Source: Luteimonas granuli (GTDB taxonomy: Bacteria; Pseudomonadota; Gammaproteobacteria; Xanthomonadales; Xanthomonadaceae). Taken from it: a DNA stretch of 64,000 nucleotides. The notes under the pieces were generated by a model. The model saw only the letters and a program-made list of their open reading frames with translations, made no database searches and was not told where the DNA came from. The stretch lies in NCBI RefSeq assembly GCF_007795095.1, contig NZ_CP042218.1, positions 1-64,000 on the forward strand. Reading direction: 5' to 3'. Positions 54,536 to 63,970 of this stretch are shown here, one piece after another. Position 1 is the first letter of the stretch. Every line of letters begins with the position of its first letter. The position numbers and the translations under genes are program-made.

Positions 54536-55779
54536 CACTTGTCCTTGAGGAGCCAGGGGGACGCGGCGACGACGATCGCCTCGGTGCCGCGATCGAGCGT
54601 CGGGTGGATGTCGGGTGCGAAGAAGGGCGAGTGGTTGCCGGGCGCGTTCTTCCAGTCGGCGAAGCCGCCCAGCCCCCAGTAGGTGTAGGGGCAGCCGAAG
54701 GCGTCGGGGATGATGGAGAAGTCCTCCGAGGCCGGCACCGGCGCCATGTCCACCGAGTCCTCGCCGAAGTACGCATCGAAGGCCGCGCGCACGCGCGCGG
54801 TCGGCTCCGCGTGGTTCGAGGTCAGCGGGTACTGGTCGTAGTAGCGGAATTCCGGCGGCTTCGGCGAACGCGCTGCCTCGCATTCGGCGCGGACGATGCG
54901 TTCGATGGCCTCGTGCAGGTGCTTCTCCACGTCCTTGTCGAAGGCGCGGGTATTGAGCTGCAGCACCGCGGAATCTGGAATGATGTTGGACTTGGTGCCG
55001 GAGTGGAAGCTGCCGACGGTGACCACGGCGGTCTCCCTGGGCGCGACCTCGCGCGCGACGATGGTCTGCAGCCGGGTGACGATCGCCGCGCCGAGTACGA
55101 TCGGGTCGACGCCGAGGTTCGGCATCGAGCCGTGCGAACCCTTTCCGTGGAGCGTGATCTCGATCGAGGCCGCGGCCGAGAACAGCGGGCCGCTGCGGAT
55201 GCCGACGGTCCCGCCGGGCAGCGTGCCGAGCACGTGCTGGCCGAGGTAGACGTCGGGCTTCGGCAGCATCCGGACGATGCCGGCGTCGACCATGGCGCGC
55301 GCGCCGGAGGCGTTCTCCTCTCCGGGCTGGAAGACGGCGACGAAGGTGCCGGACCAGTCGTCACGGTGCGCGTGCAATGCCTGGACCGCGCCGAGCAGGA
55401 AGACGACATGCATGTCGTGGCCGCAGGTATGGGCGACCGGGGTCTCCCTGCCGGTGGCCTCGTCGACCTGGGTGGCTCCTTCGGCGGCGTAGTCCTTGCC
55501 CGAGCGCTCGGCCATGGGCAGGGCGTCGGTGTCGCCGCGCATCGCGACCACGGGGCCATCGCCGTTCCGGAGGAGTGCCGCGATCCCGGTCCTGCCGATG
55601 CGGATCACCTCTTCGATGCCGCAGGCCGCGAGCTCCTGCTCGATCCTTTCGGCCGTGGCGAACTCCTGCAGCGACAGCTCGGGATGGCGGTGGAAGTGCT
55701 TGTAGAGCGCTTCCCTGGCGTCCCGGGTGGACGCGAGGCCGGACAGGATGCGCTGGATCGAAGGGTTGCGCGAGGACAT
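54535..55779 (-). CDS. M20-family amidohydrolase (N-acyl amino acid type)
   Basis: 414 residues from the ATG at 55779, which has GGAGG 6 bases before it; an in-frame upstream codon at 55824 lacks one. Metal-binding motifs: PVAHTCGHDMHVVFLLGA and AVFQPGEENASGARAMVDAG, then QHVLGTLPGGTVGIRSGPLFSAAAS and a dimerisation domain (ITLHGKGSHGSMPNLGVDPIVLGAAIVTRLQTIVAREVAP). The last ligand region is PASEDFSIIPDAFGCPYTYWGLGG. These are the marks of the M20D branch (hippurate, IAA-amino acid and related amide hydrolases). Its substrate is not predictable. No signal peptide is visible. It precedes and overlaps the MFS transporter, and follows cheB by 81 bases on the same strand, probably as a separate unit. 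Confidence 0.92.
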   Translation of the reverse strand: MSSRNPSIQRILSGLASTRDAREALYKHFHRHPELSLQEFATAERIEQELAACGIEEVIRIGRTGIAALLRNGDGPVVAMRGDTDALPMAERSGKDYAAEGATQVDEATGRETPVAHTCGHDMHVVFLLGAVQALHAHRDDWSGTFVAVFQPGEENASGARAMVDAGIVRMLPKPDVYLGQHVLGTLPGGTVGIRSGPLFSAAASIEITLHGKGSHGSMPNLGVDPIVLGAAIVTRLQTIVAREVAPRETAVVTVGSFHSGTKSNIIPDSAVLQLNTRAFDKDVEKHLHEAIERIVRAECEAARSPKPPEFRYYDQYPLTSNHAEPTARVRAAFDAYFGEDSVDMAPVPASEDFSIIPDAFGCPYTYWGLGGFADWKNAPGNHSPFFAPDIHPTLDRGTEAIVVAASPWLLKDK

Positions 55780-55860
55780 GGTGCCTCCGGGGGATCGCAA
55801 CGGTCGCTGCGAGCCTACGCCCAACCGCGGCCGTCCGCACCAGGTCGGGCGTTCCGCCCG

Positions 55861-56928
55861 TCAGGACAGGGCGAGCACCCTGGCCGCGACCTCATGCAGC
55901 GGCACCACCTCGTCGGCGGCGTCCAGGCGCACCGCAGCGCCCGGCATGCCCCAGACCACGCTGCTGGCCTCGTCCTGCACCAGGGTCGCCGCCCCGGCGT
56001 CACGCATCGCCCGCAGCCCGCGCGCGCCGTCGCTGCCCATGCCGGTGAGCAGGACGCCGATGGCATCGGCGCCGGCGTGGCGGGCGACGGCGTCGAACAG
56101 CACGTCGACCGAAGGACGGTGCCGGTTGACCGGTCCGGCGTCGATCACCGCGCAGCGCCAGCCCTCGCGATGCCGGACCACGCCGAGGTGGCGCTCGGGA
56201 GGCGGCAGGTAGGCGTGGCCCGGCAGCACCGGCGCGCCGTCCACGGCCTCCAGGACGCGGAGCGCACTGTGGCGGTCCAGGCGTTCGATGAAGGGGCGGC
56301 TGAAGGTGGCGGGGATGTGCTGGGTGATCACGATCGGCGGCGCGTCCGCCGGCATCGCGCCCAGCACCTGGCGGATCGCCTCGGTGCCGCCGGCGGAGGC
56401 ACCGATGGCGACCAGGCGCGAGGACGGCGAGCGGCCCCGGGGTGCGACCGCGGGTGCGAAGCCCGCGGCGGCTGACCCGCTCGGCGCCGGCTGGAAGACG
56501 GCTGCCGGCCGCGCCTGCACCCGGGCCCGCGCCGCCTGCCGGACCCGGGCCGCAAGCTCGGTCGCGGACCGCTCGAATTCCTCCATCGCCGTCGCCTTCG
56601 GCTTGGCGATCACGTCCACGGCGCCCAGCGAAAGGGCCTGCAGCGTGGCCGTCGCGCCGCGCTCGGTCAGCGAGGACACCATCACCACCGGCAGCGGATC
56701 CTCGCGCATCAGCTGCTCCAGGAACTCGAGCCCGCTCATCCGCGGCATCTCGATGTCCAAGGTCAGCACGTCGGGTCGAAGACGCTGGATCTTGTGGCGC
56801 GCGATCAGGGGATCGGCCGCCGTGCCCACCACCCGGATTCCGGGATCCCGCGCCAGCATGCTCGACAGCAGCTGGCGGATCACCGCGGAGTCGTCCACCA
56901 CCAGCACGCGGACCGGTGCGTCGCTCAC
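55861..56928 (-). CDS. cheB: Chemotaxis protein-glutamate methylesterase CheB
   Basis: 355 residues from GTG at 56926-56928 ([74 protein letters not shown]). The receiver Asp is residue 58. After a proline/alanine linker (about 150-175) the methylesterase domain has the catalytic serine in [18 protein letters not shown], histidine in [12 protein letters not shown] and aspartate in [18 protein letters not shown]. It removes methyl groups from receptor glutamates when phosphorylated by CheA, giving adaptation. The start overlaps the cheD stop (GTGA). It is the last gene of the cheR-cheD-cheB string. Confidence 0.96.
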   Translation of the reverse strand: MSDAPVRVLVVDDSAVIRQLLSSMLARDPGIRVVGTAADPLIARHKIQRLRPDVLTLDIEMPRMSGLEFLEQLMREDPLPVVMVSSLTERGATATLQALSLGAVDVIAKPKATAMEEFERSATELAARVRQAARARVQARPAAVFQPAPSGSAAAGFAPAVAPRGRSPSSRLVAIGASAGGTEAIRQVLGAMPADAPPIVITQHIPATFSRPFIERLDRHSALRVLEAVDGAPVLPGHAYLPPPERHLGVVRHREGWRCAVIDAGPVNRHRPSVDVLFDAVARHAGADAIGVLLTGMGSDGARGLRAMRDAGAATLVQDEASSVVWGMPGAAVRLDAADEVVPLHEVAARVLALS

Positions 56929-57515
56929 TCGAACAGCTCCACGCCGCCGCTGGCGGGCTTGGCCGACAGGCGCGCCCGCACCGCGGTTTCGGCGGCCGCG
57001 ACCTCGGCTTCGTGGGCGTGCGGAAGACGCTGCACCACCACCCGCCCGGTGTCGGGAAAGAACCATATCTTGCGCGGATGGATGCCACCCAGGTCCGAGG
57101 CCAGCACCGGGATGCGCTCGGCATCGAGGTAGGTCCCGATGAACTCGGCGTTGCGGCTGCCGACCGGGTTGCTGGTGAAACCGCGCAGCACGTTGGCGCC
57201 GCCAAACACCTTCGCTTCCAGCCGGCGCCGGCTGGCGCCCCGCTTGAGCAGGTCGTTGATCAGCAGTTCCATGGCGTGGCTGCCGTAGCGTGCCGGCGCG
57301 CCGTCGCGGACGTTGCCGTCGGGCAGCATGAAGTGGTTCATGCCGCCGATGCGCAGCAGCGGGTCGCGCAGGCAGGCCGCGACGCAGGAGCCGAGCACGG
57401 TCACCAGCGCGGTGCCGTCGTCGACGGCGAGGTACTGGGTCGGCATCAGCTTCGCCGCCTGCACCTGGAAGCGCAGGTCGTGGTAGCGCAGCACGTCCCC
57501 GGCGACGACGCTCAT
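56925..57515 (-). CDS. cheD: Chemoreceptor glutamine deamidase CheD
   Basis: 196 residues: [66 protein letters not shown] and onward. The catalytic Cys lies in [15 protein letters not shown], and the His in [11 protein letters not shown], with [26 protein letters not shown] and [12 protein letters not shown]. This is the complete CheD set. CheD deamidates receptor glutamines and in several species is regulated by CheC or CheY-P; no cheC is seen here. Both ends overlap neighbours (ATGA with cheR, GTGA with cheB). The C-terminal tail ([33 protein letters not shown]) is longer than in minimal CheD proteins. Confidence 0.95.
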   Translation of the reverse strand: MSVVAGDVLRYHDLRFQVQAAKLMPTQYLAVDDGTALVTVLGSCVAACLRDPLLRIGGMNHFMLPDGNVRDGAPARYGSHAMELLINDLLKRGASRRRLEAKVFGGANVLRGFTSNPVGSRNAEFIGTYLDAERIPVLASDLGGIHPRKIWFFPDTGRVVVQRLPHAHEAEVAAAETAVRARLSAKPASGGVELFE

Positions 57516-58375
57516 GTCGCGACGCCCTGCGCGCGACGGTACAGGGTGCGGCCGCAGGGAACGATCAGGTCTCCGGCATGGAGGTAGTTCTCGGAATGCC
57601 CGGTGTAGAGCACGCCGTCGGCGGCGAGGTGGGTGACGAGCCGGGAGAGGATCGCGCGCTGCGTCGGTTTGTCGAAGTAGATCATCACGTTGCGGCAGAA
57701 CAGTGCGACGATGTCGTGGCCGACCTCGTAGCGCGGCTGCAGCAGGTTGAGCGGCCGGAACTCCAGCAGCGCCTGCAGTTGCGGACGGATCCGGCAATGG
57801 CCGGCGCGCGGCCCGGTGCCGCGGAGGAAGTATTTGCGCACCAGGGCCGGATCGAGGCCGGCGATGCGCTCGAGCCGGTAGACCCCCGCCGCGGCCGTCG
57901 CCAGCACCTGGGTGTCGATGTCGGTGGCGACGATGCGCACCGGCGGCGCCAGGGTGCCGAAGGCCTCGCAGGCGGCGATGGCCATGGAATAGGGCTCTTC
58001 GCCGGTCGATGCCGCGCACGACCAGAGGCGCAGGGGCTTCCGGTCGTCGGCGCGCGCGACAAGGTCTTCCTTGAGCCGCTCGAAATGGTGGGGCTCGCGG
58101 AAGAACGAGGTGAGATTGGTGGTGAGCGCGTTGACGAAGGACTGCAGCTCGTCGCGCTCGTTGTCCGCGAGGTGGTCGAGATAGGCGCGGAAGCTGTCGA
58201 TGCGCAGCGCGCGGAGGCGGCGGGACAGGCGGCCGTACACCATGTCGCGCTTCCCCGGCCCCAGGGAGATGCCGGCGTGCCGGTGGATCAGTTCGCAGAT
58301 CCGCCGGAAGTCGCGTTCGCTGAAGGGAAACTCACGCTCGGTGTCCGGATGCGGGAGCGTGCCGGGCATGTCCAT
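57512..58375 (-). CDS. cheR: Chemotaxis protein methyltransferase CheR
   Basis: 287 residues from the ATG at 58373-58375 ([57 protein letters not shown]). A GTG at 58390 with GGGGGCG before it is a possible alternative start. The SAM-binding part has [61 protein letters not shown] and [21 protein letters not shown]. These match CheR throughout, including the N-terminal helical domain and the beta-subdomain used to dock on receptor tails. It methylates receptor glutamates. The receptor gene just upstream ends in a DWQEF docking peptide. Confidence 0.95.
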   Translation of the reverse strand: MDMPGTLPHPDTEREFPFSERDFRRICELIHRHAGISLGPGKRDMVYGRLSRRLRALRIDSFRAYLDHLADNERDELQSFVNALTTNLTSFFREPHHFERLKEDLVARADDRKPLRLWSCAASTGEEPYSMAIAACEAFGTLAPPVRIVATDIDTQVLATAAAGVYRLERIAGLDPALVRKYFLRGTGPRAGHCRIRPQLQALLEFRPLNLLQPRYEVGHDIVALFCRNVMIYFDKPTQRAILSRLVTHLAADGVLYTGHSENYLHAGDLIVPCGRTLYRRAQGVAT

Positions 58376-58428
58376 GGCCTTGCCGCACACCGCCCCCGGC
58401 GCATTCCGCGCCGGGAGAGATGGCTGGC

Positions 58429-60822
58429 TCAGAACTCCTGCCAGTCGTCACCGGCGAGCGCCGGTTCGTTGCGCTTCGGCTGCGCGGGGGCACCCCGGCG
58501 GGCCGCCGGGGCCGCGGCGGGCGCCTGGGCGCGTGCACGGGAGGCGGAAGCCGCGGCTGGCGCCGGCGTCGCCGCGGCGTTGGAGAGTCCGGGGGTGTCA
58601 TCGGACAGCCGGAACGCCGATACCGCGTCCGACAGCTGGCCGGCCTGTTCCTCCATGCTGCGCGCGGCGGCGGACGCTTCCTCGACCAGGGCCGCGTTCT
58701 GCTGGGTGGTCTCGTCCATCTGCGCGATGGTCTGGTTGACCTGCTCGATGCCCGAGGCCTGCTCCTGCGAGGCCGCCGAGATCTCGGCCATGATCTCGGT
58801 CACCCGCTGCACCGAAGCGACCATCTCGCCCATGGTCCGGCCGGCCTGTTCGGCGAGCGTGGAGCCGTTGGACACCTTCTCGACCGAATCGTCGATCAGC
58901 GCCTTGATCTCCTTGGCGGCGGTGGCCGAACGCTGGGCCAGCGAGCGCACCTCGGAGGCGACCACGGCGAAGCCGCGGCCCTGTTCGCCGGCGCGCGCGG
59001 CCTCGACCGCGGCGTTGAGCGCGAGGATGTTGGTCTGGAACGCGATGCCGTCGATGACCGAGATGATCTCGGCGATCCGGCGCGAGGAGCGCTGGATCTC
59101 GTGCATGGTGTCCACGACCTCGCCGACCACCTGGCCGCCACGGGTGGCGACGTCGGCGGCACCGATGACCAGCTGGTTGGCCTGGTGGGCGTGCTCGGCG
59201 TTCTGCTTGACCGTCGAGGTGAGCTCCTCCATGGAGGCGGCGGTCTCCTCGAGGTTGGCGGCCTGCTGCTCGGTGCGGCGCGACAGGTCGCTGTTGCCCG
59301 AGACGATCTCGCCCGAGGCGGTGTTGATGGCACGGGACGCGCCCTGGATGCTGCCGACGAGCGCGGTCAGCTGTCCCGTGGTGCGGTTGGCGTCGTCGCG
59401 CATGCGCGCGAACACGCCCTGGTAGTCGCCGTCCATGCGCACGGTCAGGTCGCCGGCGGCCAGCGCCTGGAGCACGTCCAGCACGCCCTGGAGGCTGGTG
59501 GCGTTGACGTCGAGCAGGCTGTTGAGCTGGTCGGCGATCTGCCGGTAGAAGCCCTTCTTGCCTTCCAGGCCGATGCGGCGCGAGAGGTCGCCGGCCACGG
59601 CGGCGTCGATGACCTGGGCCAGTTCGGCCTCGACATGCACCTGCGGAGTGCGGTCGCGCCACTCGGCGACGTAGCCGAGCGGACGTCCGGATTCATCGTC
59701 GACCCGGGCGACGGTCAGCACGAAGTGCGCGTCGCCCATCCTGATCTCGCCCAGGTGGGTGCCCTGCAGGTTGGCCAGGATGCCGGCCACCATCGTCGGG
59801 TTGGCATGGAACATGTCGATGTTCGAGCCGACCAGGCCGTCGAAGTCGAAGTCCGGGCGGTGCCTGCGGATCTCGGGCTCGTACTGCCGCAGCATGTCCG
59901 TGACGGCGTCGTTCGCGTAGGTGATCGTGCGCTCGGTGTCCGTGATCATCACGCCCGTCCCCGAGCTGTCCAGCGCGGTGCGGATGCGGTAGTTCTCGCC
60001 GGCGATCCGCCGGTCGTGCTCGATGCGCTCGCGCAGGTCGTGCTGCATGCGCTGCAGCGCATGCAGCAGGTCGCCGATCTCGTCCTCGCCGTCGGCAGCG
60101 ATCTCGTTGTCGAGGGTGCCGGCGGCGACGGCGTTGGCGACTTCCACCGCGCGGTGCAGGCTGCGGGTCAGGAGCGCGGCCACGAACCACGCGATCGCCA
60201 TGCCGCCGAGCACGCCGGCGACCAGCATGATGAGCACGAGGGTGTTGGAGGCGGTGTTGGTGCTGCGCACGCTGGCCTTGGCGGCATCGGCGGCGGCCCT
60301 GTCGTGCGCGGCCAGCGTGCCGACGGCGTCGGTGGTGGCCGCGTGCAGCTGGTGGGTCTCGCCCAGGAAGGTGTCGACGGCGTCGTCGGGCAGGTCGAGG
60401 TCGATCATCTCGTTGACGTCGGCGTACGACTGCCGCGCCTTCTGCCAGTTGGCCACCGTCGCCTCGTACAGCGCGCGCCGTTCGGCATCATCGGCCGCAA
60501 GCAGGCCCTCGTACTCGGCGAAGGTCGCCTCGATGCGGCCTCCCAGCTCGTCGGCCCGCTCGCGTGCCTGCTGCTTCACCGCGTCGCTGGCCCGGATCAG
60601 GCCGCGGTAGGAGGTGTCGCGGTACTCGCCGAGCAGGACCTCGGCCTCGGTGGCGATGGCCAGCGAGCGCATCGTGCCTTCGACCAGGCGGTCGGTCTCG
60701 CGCGCGATCGAGGACATCCCGACCCAGGAGACGATGCCCTGGACAAGCATCAGCACCAGCACGAGGCCGAATGCCAGCGAGAGCTTGTGGGCGAGGCGGA
60801 GGTTCTTGAGGCGCTGCATCAT
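58429..60822 (-). CDS. Methyl-accepting chemotaxis protein with 4-helix sensor, HAMP, PAS and docking tail
   Basis: 797 residues. Transmembrane 1 (about 12-35, [22 protein letters not shown]) and 2 (about 188-210, [25 protein letters not shown]) bracket a periplasmic four-helix bundle. HAMP follows ([40 protein letters not shown]). A PAS-like domain ([60 protein letters not shown]), a further HAMP-like unit, and the signalling hairpin with [53 protein letters not shown] come next. After an Ala/Pro-rich linker the protein ends in DDWQEF, a xWxxF pentapeptide like NWETF of Tsr that tethers CheR/CheB. The ligand is unknown. Starts ATGATG at 60822 with GGAAAGG upstream. Confidence 0.96.
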   Translation of the reverse strand: MMQRLKNLRLAHKLSLAFGLVLVLMLVQGIVSWVGMSSIARETDRLVEGTMRSLAIATEAEVLLGEYRDTSYRGLIRASDAVKQQARERADELGGRIEATFAEYEGLLAADDAERRALYEATVANWQKARQSYADVNEMIDLDLPDDAVDTFLGETHQLHAATTDAVGTLAAHDRAAADAAKASVRSTNTASNTLVLIMLVAGVLGGMAIAWFVAALLTRSLHRAVEVANAVAAGTLDNEIAADGEDEIGDLLHALQRMQHDLRERIEHDRRIAGENYRIRTALDSSGTGVMITDTERTITYANDAVTDMLRQYEPEIRRHRPDFDFDGLVGSNIDMFHANPTMVAGILANLQGTHLGEIRMGDAHFVLTVARVDDESGRPLGYVAEWRDRTPQVHVEAELAQVIDAAVAGDLSRRIGLEGKKGFYRQIADQLNSLLDVNATSLQGVLDVLQALAAGDLTVRMDGDYQGVFARMRDDANRTTGQLTALVGSIQGASRAINTASGEIVSGNSDLSRRTEQQAANLEETAASMEELTSTVKQNAEHAHQANQLVIGAADVATRGGQVVGEVVDTMHEIQRSSRRIAEIISVIDGIAFQTNILALNAAVEAARAGEQGRGFAVVASEVRSLAQRSATAAKEIKALIDDSVEKVSNGSTLAEQAGRTMGEMVASVQRVTEIMAEISAASQEQASGIEQVNQTIAQMDETTQQNAALVEEASAAARSMEEQAGQLSDAVSAFRLSDDTPGLSNAAATPAPAAASASRARAQAPAAAPAARRGAPAQPKRNEPALAGDDWQEF

Positions 60823-60874
60823 GGCCTTTCCAGAGTCGAGGGGCAGGAGCGCCGCCCGTGGCGGCGCGGAACGC

Positions 60875-61258
60875 TCAGCGGATGTTGGCGAGCTTGATGT
60901 CGGAGGCGGAATTCACCGCGATCTCGGCACGGGAGGCGTCGCGCTCGATGCTGCCGATGACGCAGATGTCGCGGCCCTGGAGCTCTTCCGGCGAGGGTCG
61001 GAAGCTGTCGCGGATGTTGCCCGGAATGCGCGCCGAGAAAGTATGGCGCGGGAAGCTGCCACCCATGTAGAGGAAGGTGGGCTCGCCTTCGGTGTTCTGC
61101 GCATGGCGGGTGCGCTCGACCTTGCCGCAGACCATGCCGCTCTTGCCGACGTGGCGTACGGCCTGTTCGGCGGGAATGGCTTCCTGCGCGAAAGCGGTCG
61201 AGGTGAGCAGGAGGCAGGCGCCGAGGCTGATGGCTGCCAGGAGGCGGCTGGTGTTCAT
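60875..61258 (-). CDS. Small exported OB-fold-like protein in the che operon
   Basis: 127 residues: [127 protein letters not shown]. Residues 1-24 form a Sec signal peptide with an AFA-Q cleavage site. The rest ([50 protein letters not shown]) has the strand pattern of small bacterial OB-fold proteins found as single-domain secreted proteins. Function unknown. Two cysteines (VCGK, DICV) could pair. It lies between the receptor and cheW genes on the same strand, with gaps of 52 and 109 bases, so its expression is probably linked to chemotaxis. Confidence 0.85.
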   Translation of the reverse strand: MNTSRLLAAISLGACLLLTSTAFAQEAIPAEQAVRHVGKSGMVCGKVERTRHAQNTEGEPTFLYMGGSFPRHTFSARIPGNIRDSFRPSPEELQGRDICVIGSIERDASRAEIAVNSASDIKLANIR

Positions 61259-61367
61259 CTGGAACTCCGGGAACGTGGGTTGGTGAGCTGTGGCCGCAAT
61301 TGGACTGGCGTGTCCGGCGGCTTTCGGGCTCTCTATCGGCGGCGGCCGGCGGAACTTGAGCCCCGAC

Positions 61368-61859
61368 TCAGGCGGCGTCCTCCGCGGCCTCGCCGATGTC
61401 GGCCCAGTCGATCAGGGACTTGATGTCGAGCAGGATCACCATCCGCTCGTCGGTGGCGCCGATGGCGGAGATGAAGCGCGTGTCCACGGCCGCCCCGAGT
61501 TCGGGGGTGGCCCGGATCTGGTCGGCCCCGAGGAGCACGACGTCGGACACCGCATCGACCACGATGCCCGCGGAGCGACCGTCGAGATTGAGGACGATCA
61601 TCACCGTGAACGGGTCGTAGCGGGCCTCCCTGAGGCCGAGCTTCATGCGCAGGTCGAGCACCGGCACGATCGCGCCCCGCAGGTTGACCACGCCGCGGAT
61701 GTAGTCGGGGGTGTCCGGGATGCGGGTGACCCCGTCATAGCCCCGGATCTCCTGCACCTTGAGGATGTTGAGCGCGTAGTGCTCGTCGGCGAGCGCGAAG
61801 CTCAGGTACTCGCCCGGATCGGGGAGGGTGACGGAGGTGTTCAAGTGCCGCTCCTGCAT
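61368..61859 (-). CDS. cheW: Chemotaxis coupling protein CheW
   Basis: 163 residues from ATG 61859 (MQERHLNTSVTLPDPGEYLSFALADEHYALNILKVQEIRGYDGVTRIPDTPDYIRGVVNLRGAIVPVLDLRMKLGL). The remainder is ARYDPFTVMIVLNLDGRSAGIVVDAVSDVVLLGADQIRATPELGAAVDTRFISAIGATDERMVILLDIKSLI. The two interlocked beta barrels of CheW are evident from VQEIR, PxxPxYIRGVxNLRGxIxPVxDLR and GIVVDAVSDV. CheW links receptors to CheA. Readable frame continues upstream of 61859, but the region lacks the family pattern and no better ribosome-binding site is seen. Confidence 0.95.
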   Translation of the reverse strand: MQERHLNTSVTLPDPGEYLSFALADEHYALNILKVQEIRGYDGVTRIPDTPDYIRGVVNLRGAIVPVLDLRMKLGLREARYDPFTVMIVLNLDGRSAGIVVDAVSDVVLLGADQIRATPELGAAVDTRFISAIGATDERMVILLDIKSLIDWADIGEAAEDAA

Positions 61860-61974
61860 CGGTCGCGGGCGCGCAAGCGCCCTGTGCAGGGAAGATCGGC
61901 CGCGGGGCCGGGAACTTGAGGGAGGCGGAGTGCGCGGACCCCAACGAAGCCGCACCGGCCACACTCGAGAGGCC

Positions 61975-63945
61975 TCAGGCGGCCGTGTGCACCAGGCGCG
62001 TGCGTGCCAGTCCGCCGACGTCGACGATCAGCGCCACGCTGCCGTCGCCGAGGATGGTGGCGCCGGAGATGCCGTCCACGCGGCGGTAGTTGTGTTCCAG
62101 GCTCTTGACCACGATCTGCTGCTGACCGAGCAGGGCGTCGACCTCGACGGCCAGGCGCTGGTCGTCGCTTTCCACCACCACCGCCACCGGCGCCTCGCCC
62201 CCGCCCTCGCCGGCGCCGGCGCCGGCGCCGTAACCGTAGGCGTCGCCGAGCGAGAGCAGGGGAAGGTATTCGTCGCGCACCTTCAGCAGCCGGCCGCGGC
62301 CTTTCACCGTGCTGATGTCGGCGGGCGCCGGTCGCAGCGCCTCGCGGACGTTCGCGAGCGGCAGCACCAGCGTCTCGCGGCCGGCGGACACCGTCATGCC
62401 GTCCAGGATCGCAAGCGTCAGCGGCAGCCGGATCACCACCCGGGTGCCCTGGCCGGTGCGCGATTCGAGCTGAACGCTGCCCCCGAGCTTGCGGATGTTG
62501 CTGCGCACCACGTCCATGCCGACGCCGCGGCCCGAGAGATCGGTGACGGCGCCGGCGGTGGAGAAGCCGGGATGGAAGATGAAATCCCAGACCTGCGCAT
62601 CGCTCGGCTCGTCCGGGACCGGCAGGCCGCGCTCGCGGGCCTTGGCAAGGATGCGGTCGCGGTCCAGGCCGCGGCCGTCGTCGGAGACCTCGATCACGAT
62701 GTGGCCGTCCTGGTGGGAGGCGGCGAGGCTGATCGTGCCGGTCGGCTCCTTGCCCGCCGCGGCGCGCGCCGCCGGTTCCTCCAGGCCATGGTCGATGGCG
62801 TTGCGGACCAGGTGCACCAGCGGGTCTGCGATCTTCTCGATCAGGCCCTTGTCGAGCTCCGTGGCTTCGCCGCGCACCTGCAGCCGCACCAGTTTTCCGA
62901 GCTTCCCGGACAGGTCGCGGACCAGGCGCGGGAAGCGGCGGAAGACCGCGTCCACCGGCAGCAGCCGGATGCCGATGACCGCGTCCTGCAGGTCGCGCGT
63001 GTTGCGCTCCAGCTGCTCGAGGGCGGTCGCCATGCGTTCGGCGAGGGCGGCATCCACCCCCTTGCCCAGCTCCTGCAGCATCGAGCGGGTCACCACCAGC
63101 TCGCCGACGAGGTTGATCAGCGCGTCGACCTTGTCCACGCCGACGCGGATCGAGCTCTCGGCGCTGTCGCGCGTGCCCGCCGATGCAGCGGCGGCGGTGG
63201 CGCCGGCCGTGCCGGTGGCTTTCTGTTCCTGCCGGTGGAGCGGAACCAGCTCCAGGCGGCAGACGTCCTCCACCCAGGCGAACACGCCTTCGACCGCCGC
63301 CCGGGAGGCGGGGGCGCCCAGCTCCAGCGTCCAGCCGAGGAACGATTCCAGCGGATCGAGCGCGTCGAAGGCGGGCAGGGCGTCGAACCGCGCCTCGACC
63401 TTCAGCGGGCCGAGCTCCTCCAGCTCGCGCAGGATCCGCAGCGGATCGTTGCCGCTCATGAACAGCCCGGGCTCGGGCCGGAAATCGATCTTCCAGCCGA
63501 TCAGCTCGCCGGCGCCGGGCGCGGCGCGGGCGGCAGCGGCCGGAGCGGCGCCGGCATCCTCGCCGAGCAGCGCCTGCAGGCGACTCTGGACCGCTTGCAT
63601 CCGCGCGGGGTCGGCGGGCTGCCCGTGCTCGGCTTCGGCAAGCAGGGCGCGCAGCGCGTCCCCCGACTCCAGCATGGCGTCGATCGCTTCGGGCTCGATC
63701 CCGCGCTGCCCGGCGCGGATGCGGTCGAGCAGGGTCTCCAGGACGTGGGTCAGCTCCGCCATCGCGGAGAAGCCGAAGGTGGCTGCGCCGCCCTTGATCG
63801 AGTGCGCGGCGCGGAAGATGGAGTTGATGAGTTCGTCGCCGCGCTCGCCCGCCTCGAGCGCGAGCAGGCCCGCCTCCATCGCGTCGAGGCCTTCGCGGCT
63901 CTCTTCGAAATAGGTGGCGTGGAAGCGCTGCAGATCGATGCTCAA
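61975..63945 (-). CDS. cheA: Chemotaxis histidine kinase CheA
   Basis: 656 residues from a TTG codon at 63943-63945 (LSIDLQRFHATYFEESREGLDAMEAGLLALEAGERGDELINSIFRAAHSIKGGAATFGF). P1 phospho-acceptor is His48 in RAAHSIKGG. A variable region and linker follow. Next is the dimerisation domain (SSIRVGVDKVDALINLVGELVVTRSMLQEL) and the kinase domain, with LVHLVRNAIDHGLEEP, IVIEVSDDGRGLD and FSTAGAVTDLSGRGVGMDVVRSNIRKLGG. The CheW-like P5 domain ends the protein (VSAGRETLVLPLANVREALR ... LIVDVGGLARTRLVHTAA). P2, which binds CheY/CheB, is probably in residues 145-240. AGGAA lies 8 bases before the TTG. A TTG start is unusual but no in-frame ATG or GTG precedes within the gap. Confidence 0.95.
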   Translation of the reverse strand: MSIDLQRFHATYFEESREGLDAMEAGLLALEAGERGDELINSIFRAAHSIKGGAATFGFSAMAELTHVLETLLDRIRAGQRGIEPEAIDAMLESGDALRALLAEAEHGQPADPARMQAVQSRLQALLGEDAGAAPAAAARAAPGAGELIGWKIDFRPEPGLFMSGNDPLRILRELEELGPLKVEARFDALPAFDALDPLESFLGWTLELGAPASRAAVEGVFAWVEDVCRLELVPLHRQEQKATGTAGATAAAASAGTRDSAESSIRVGVDKVDALINLVGELVVTRSMLQELGKGVDAALAERMATALEQLERNTRDLQDAVIGIRLLPVDAVFRRFPRLVRDLSGKLGKLVRLQVRGEATELDKGLIEKIADPLVHLVRNAIDHGLEEPAARAAAGKEPTGTISLAASHQDGHIVIEVSDDGRGLDRDRILAKARERGLPVPDEPSDAQVWDFIFHPGFSTAGAVTDLSGRGVGMDVVRSNIRKLGGSVQLESRTGQGTRVVIRLPLTLAILDGMTVSAGRETLVLPLANVREALRPAPADISTVKGRGRLLKVRDEYLPLLSLGDAYGYGAGAGAGEGGGEAPVAVVVESDDQRLAVEVDALLGQQQIVVKSLEHNYRRVDGISGATILGDGSVALIVDVGGLARTRLVHTAA

Positions 63946-63970
63946 GGAGGGGTTCCTGCCGAACGGCGGC

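Noticed and set aside
58420-60897. An 825-codon open frame opposite the chemoreceptor gene
   Set aside because: Composition reflects the complement of a repetitive coiled-coil receptor gene; the sense strand gives a complete MCP.
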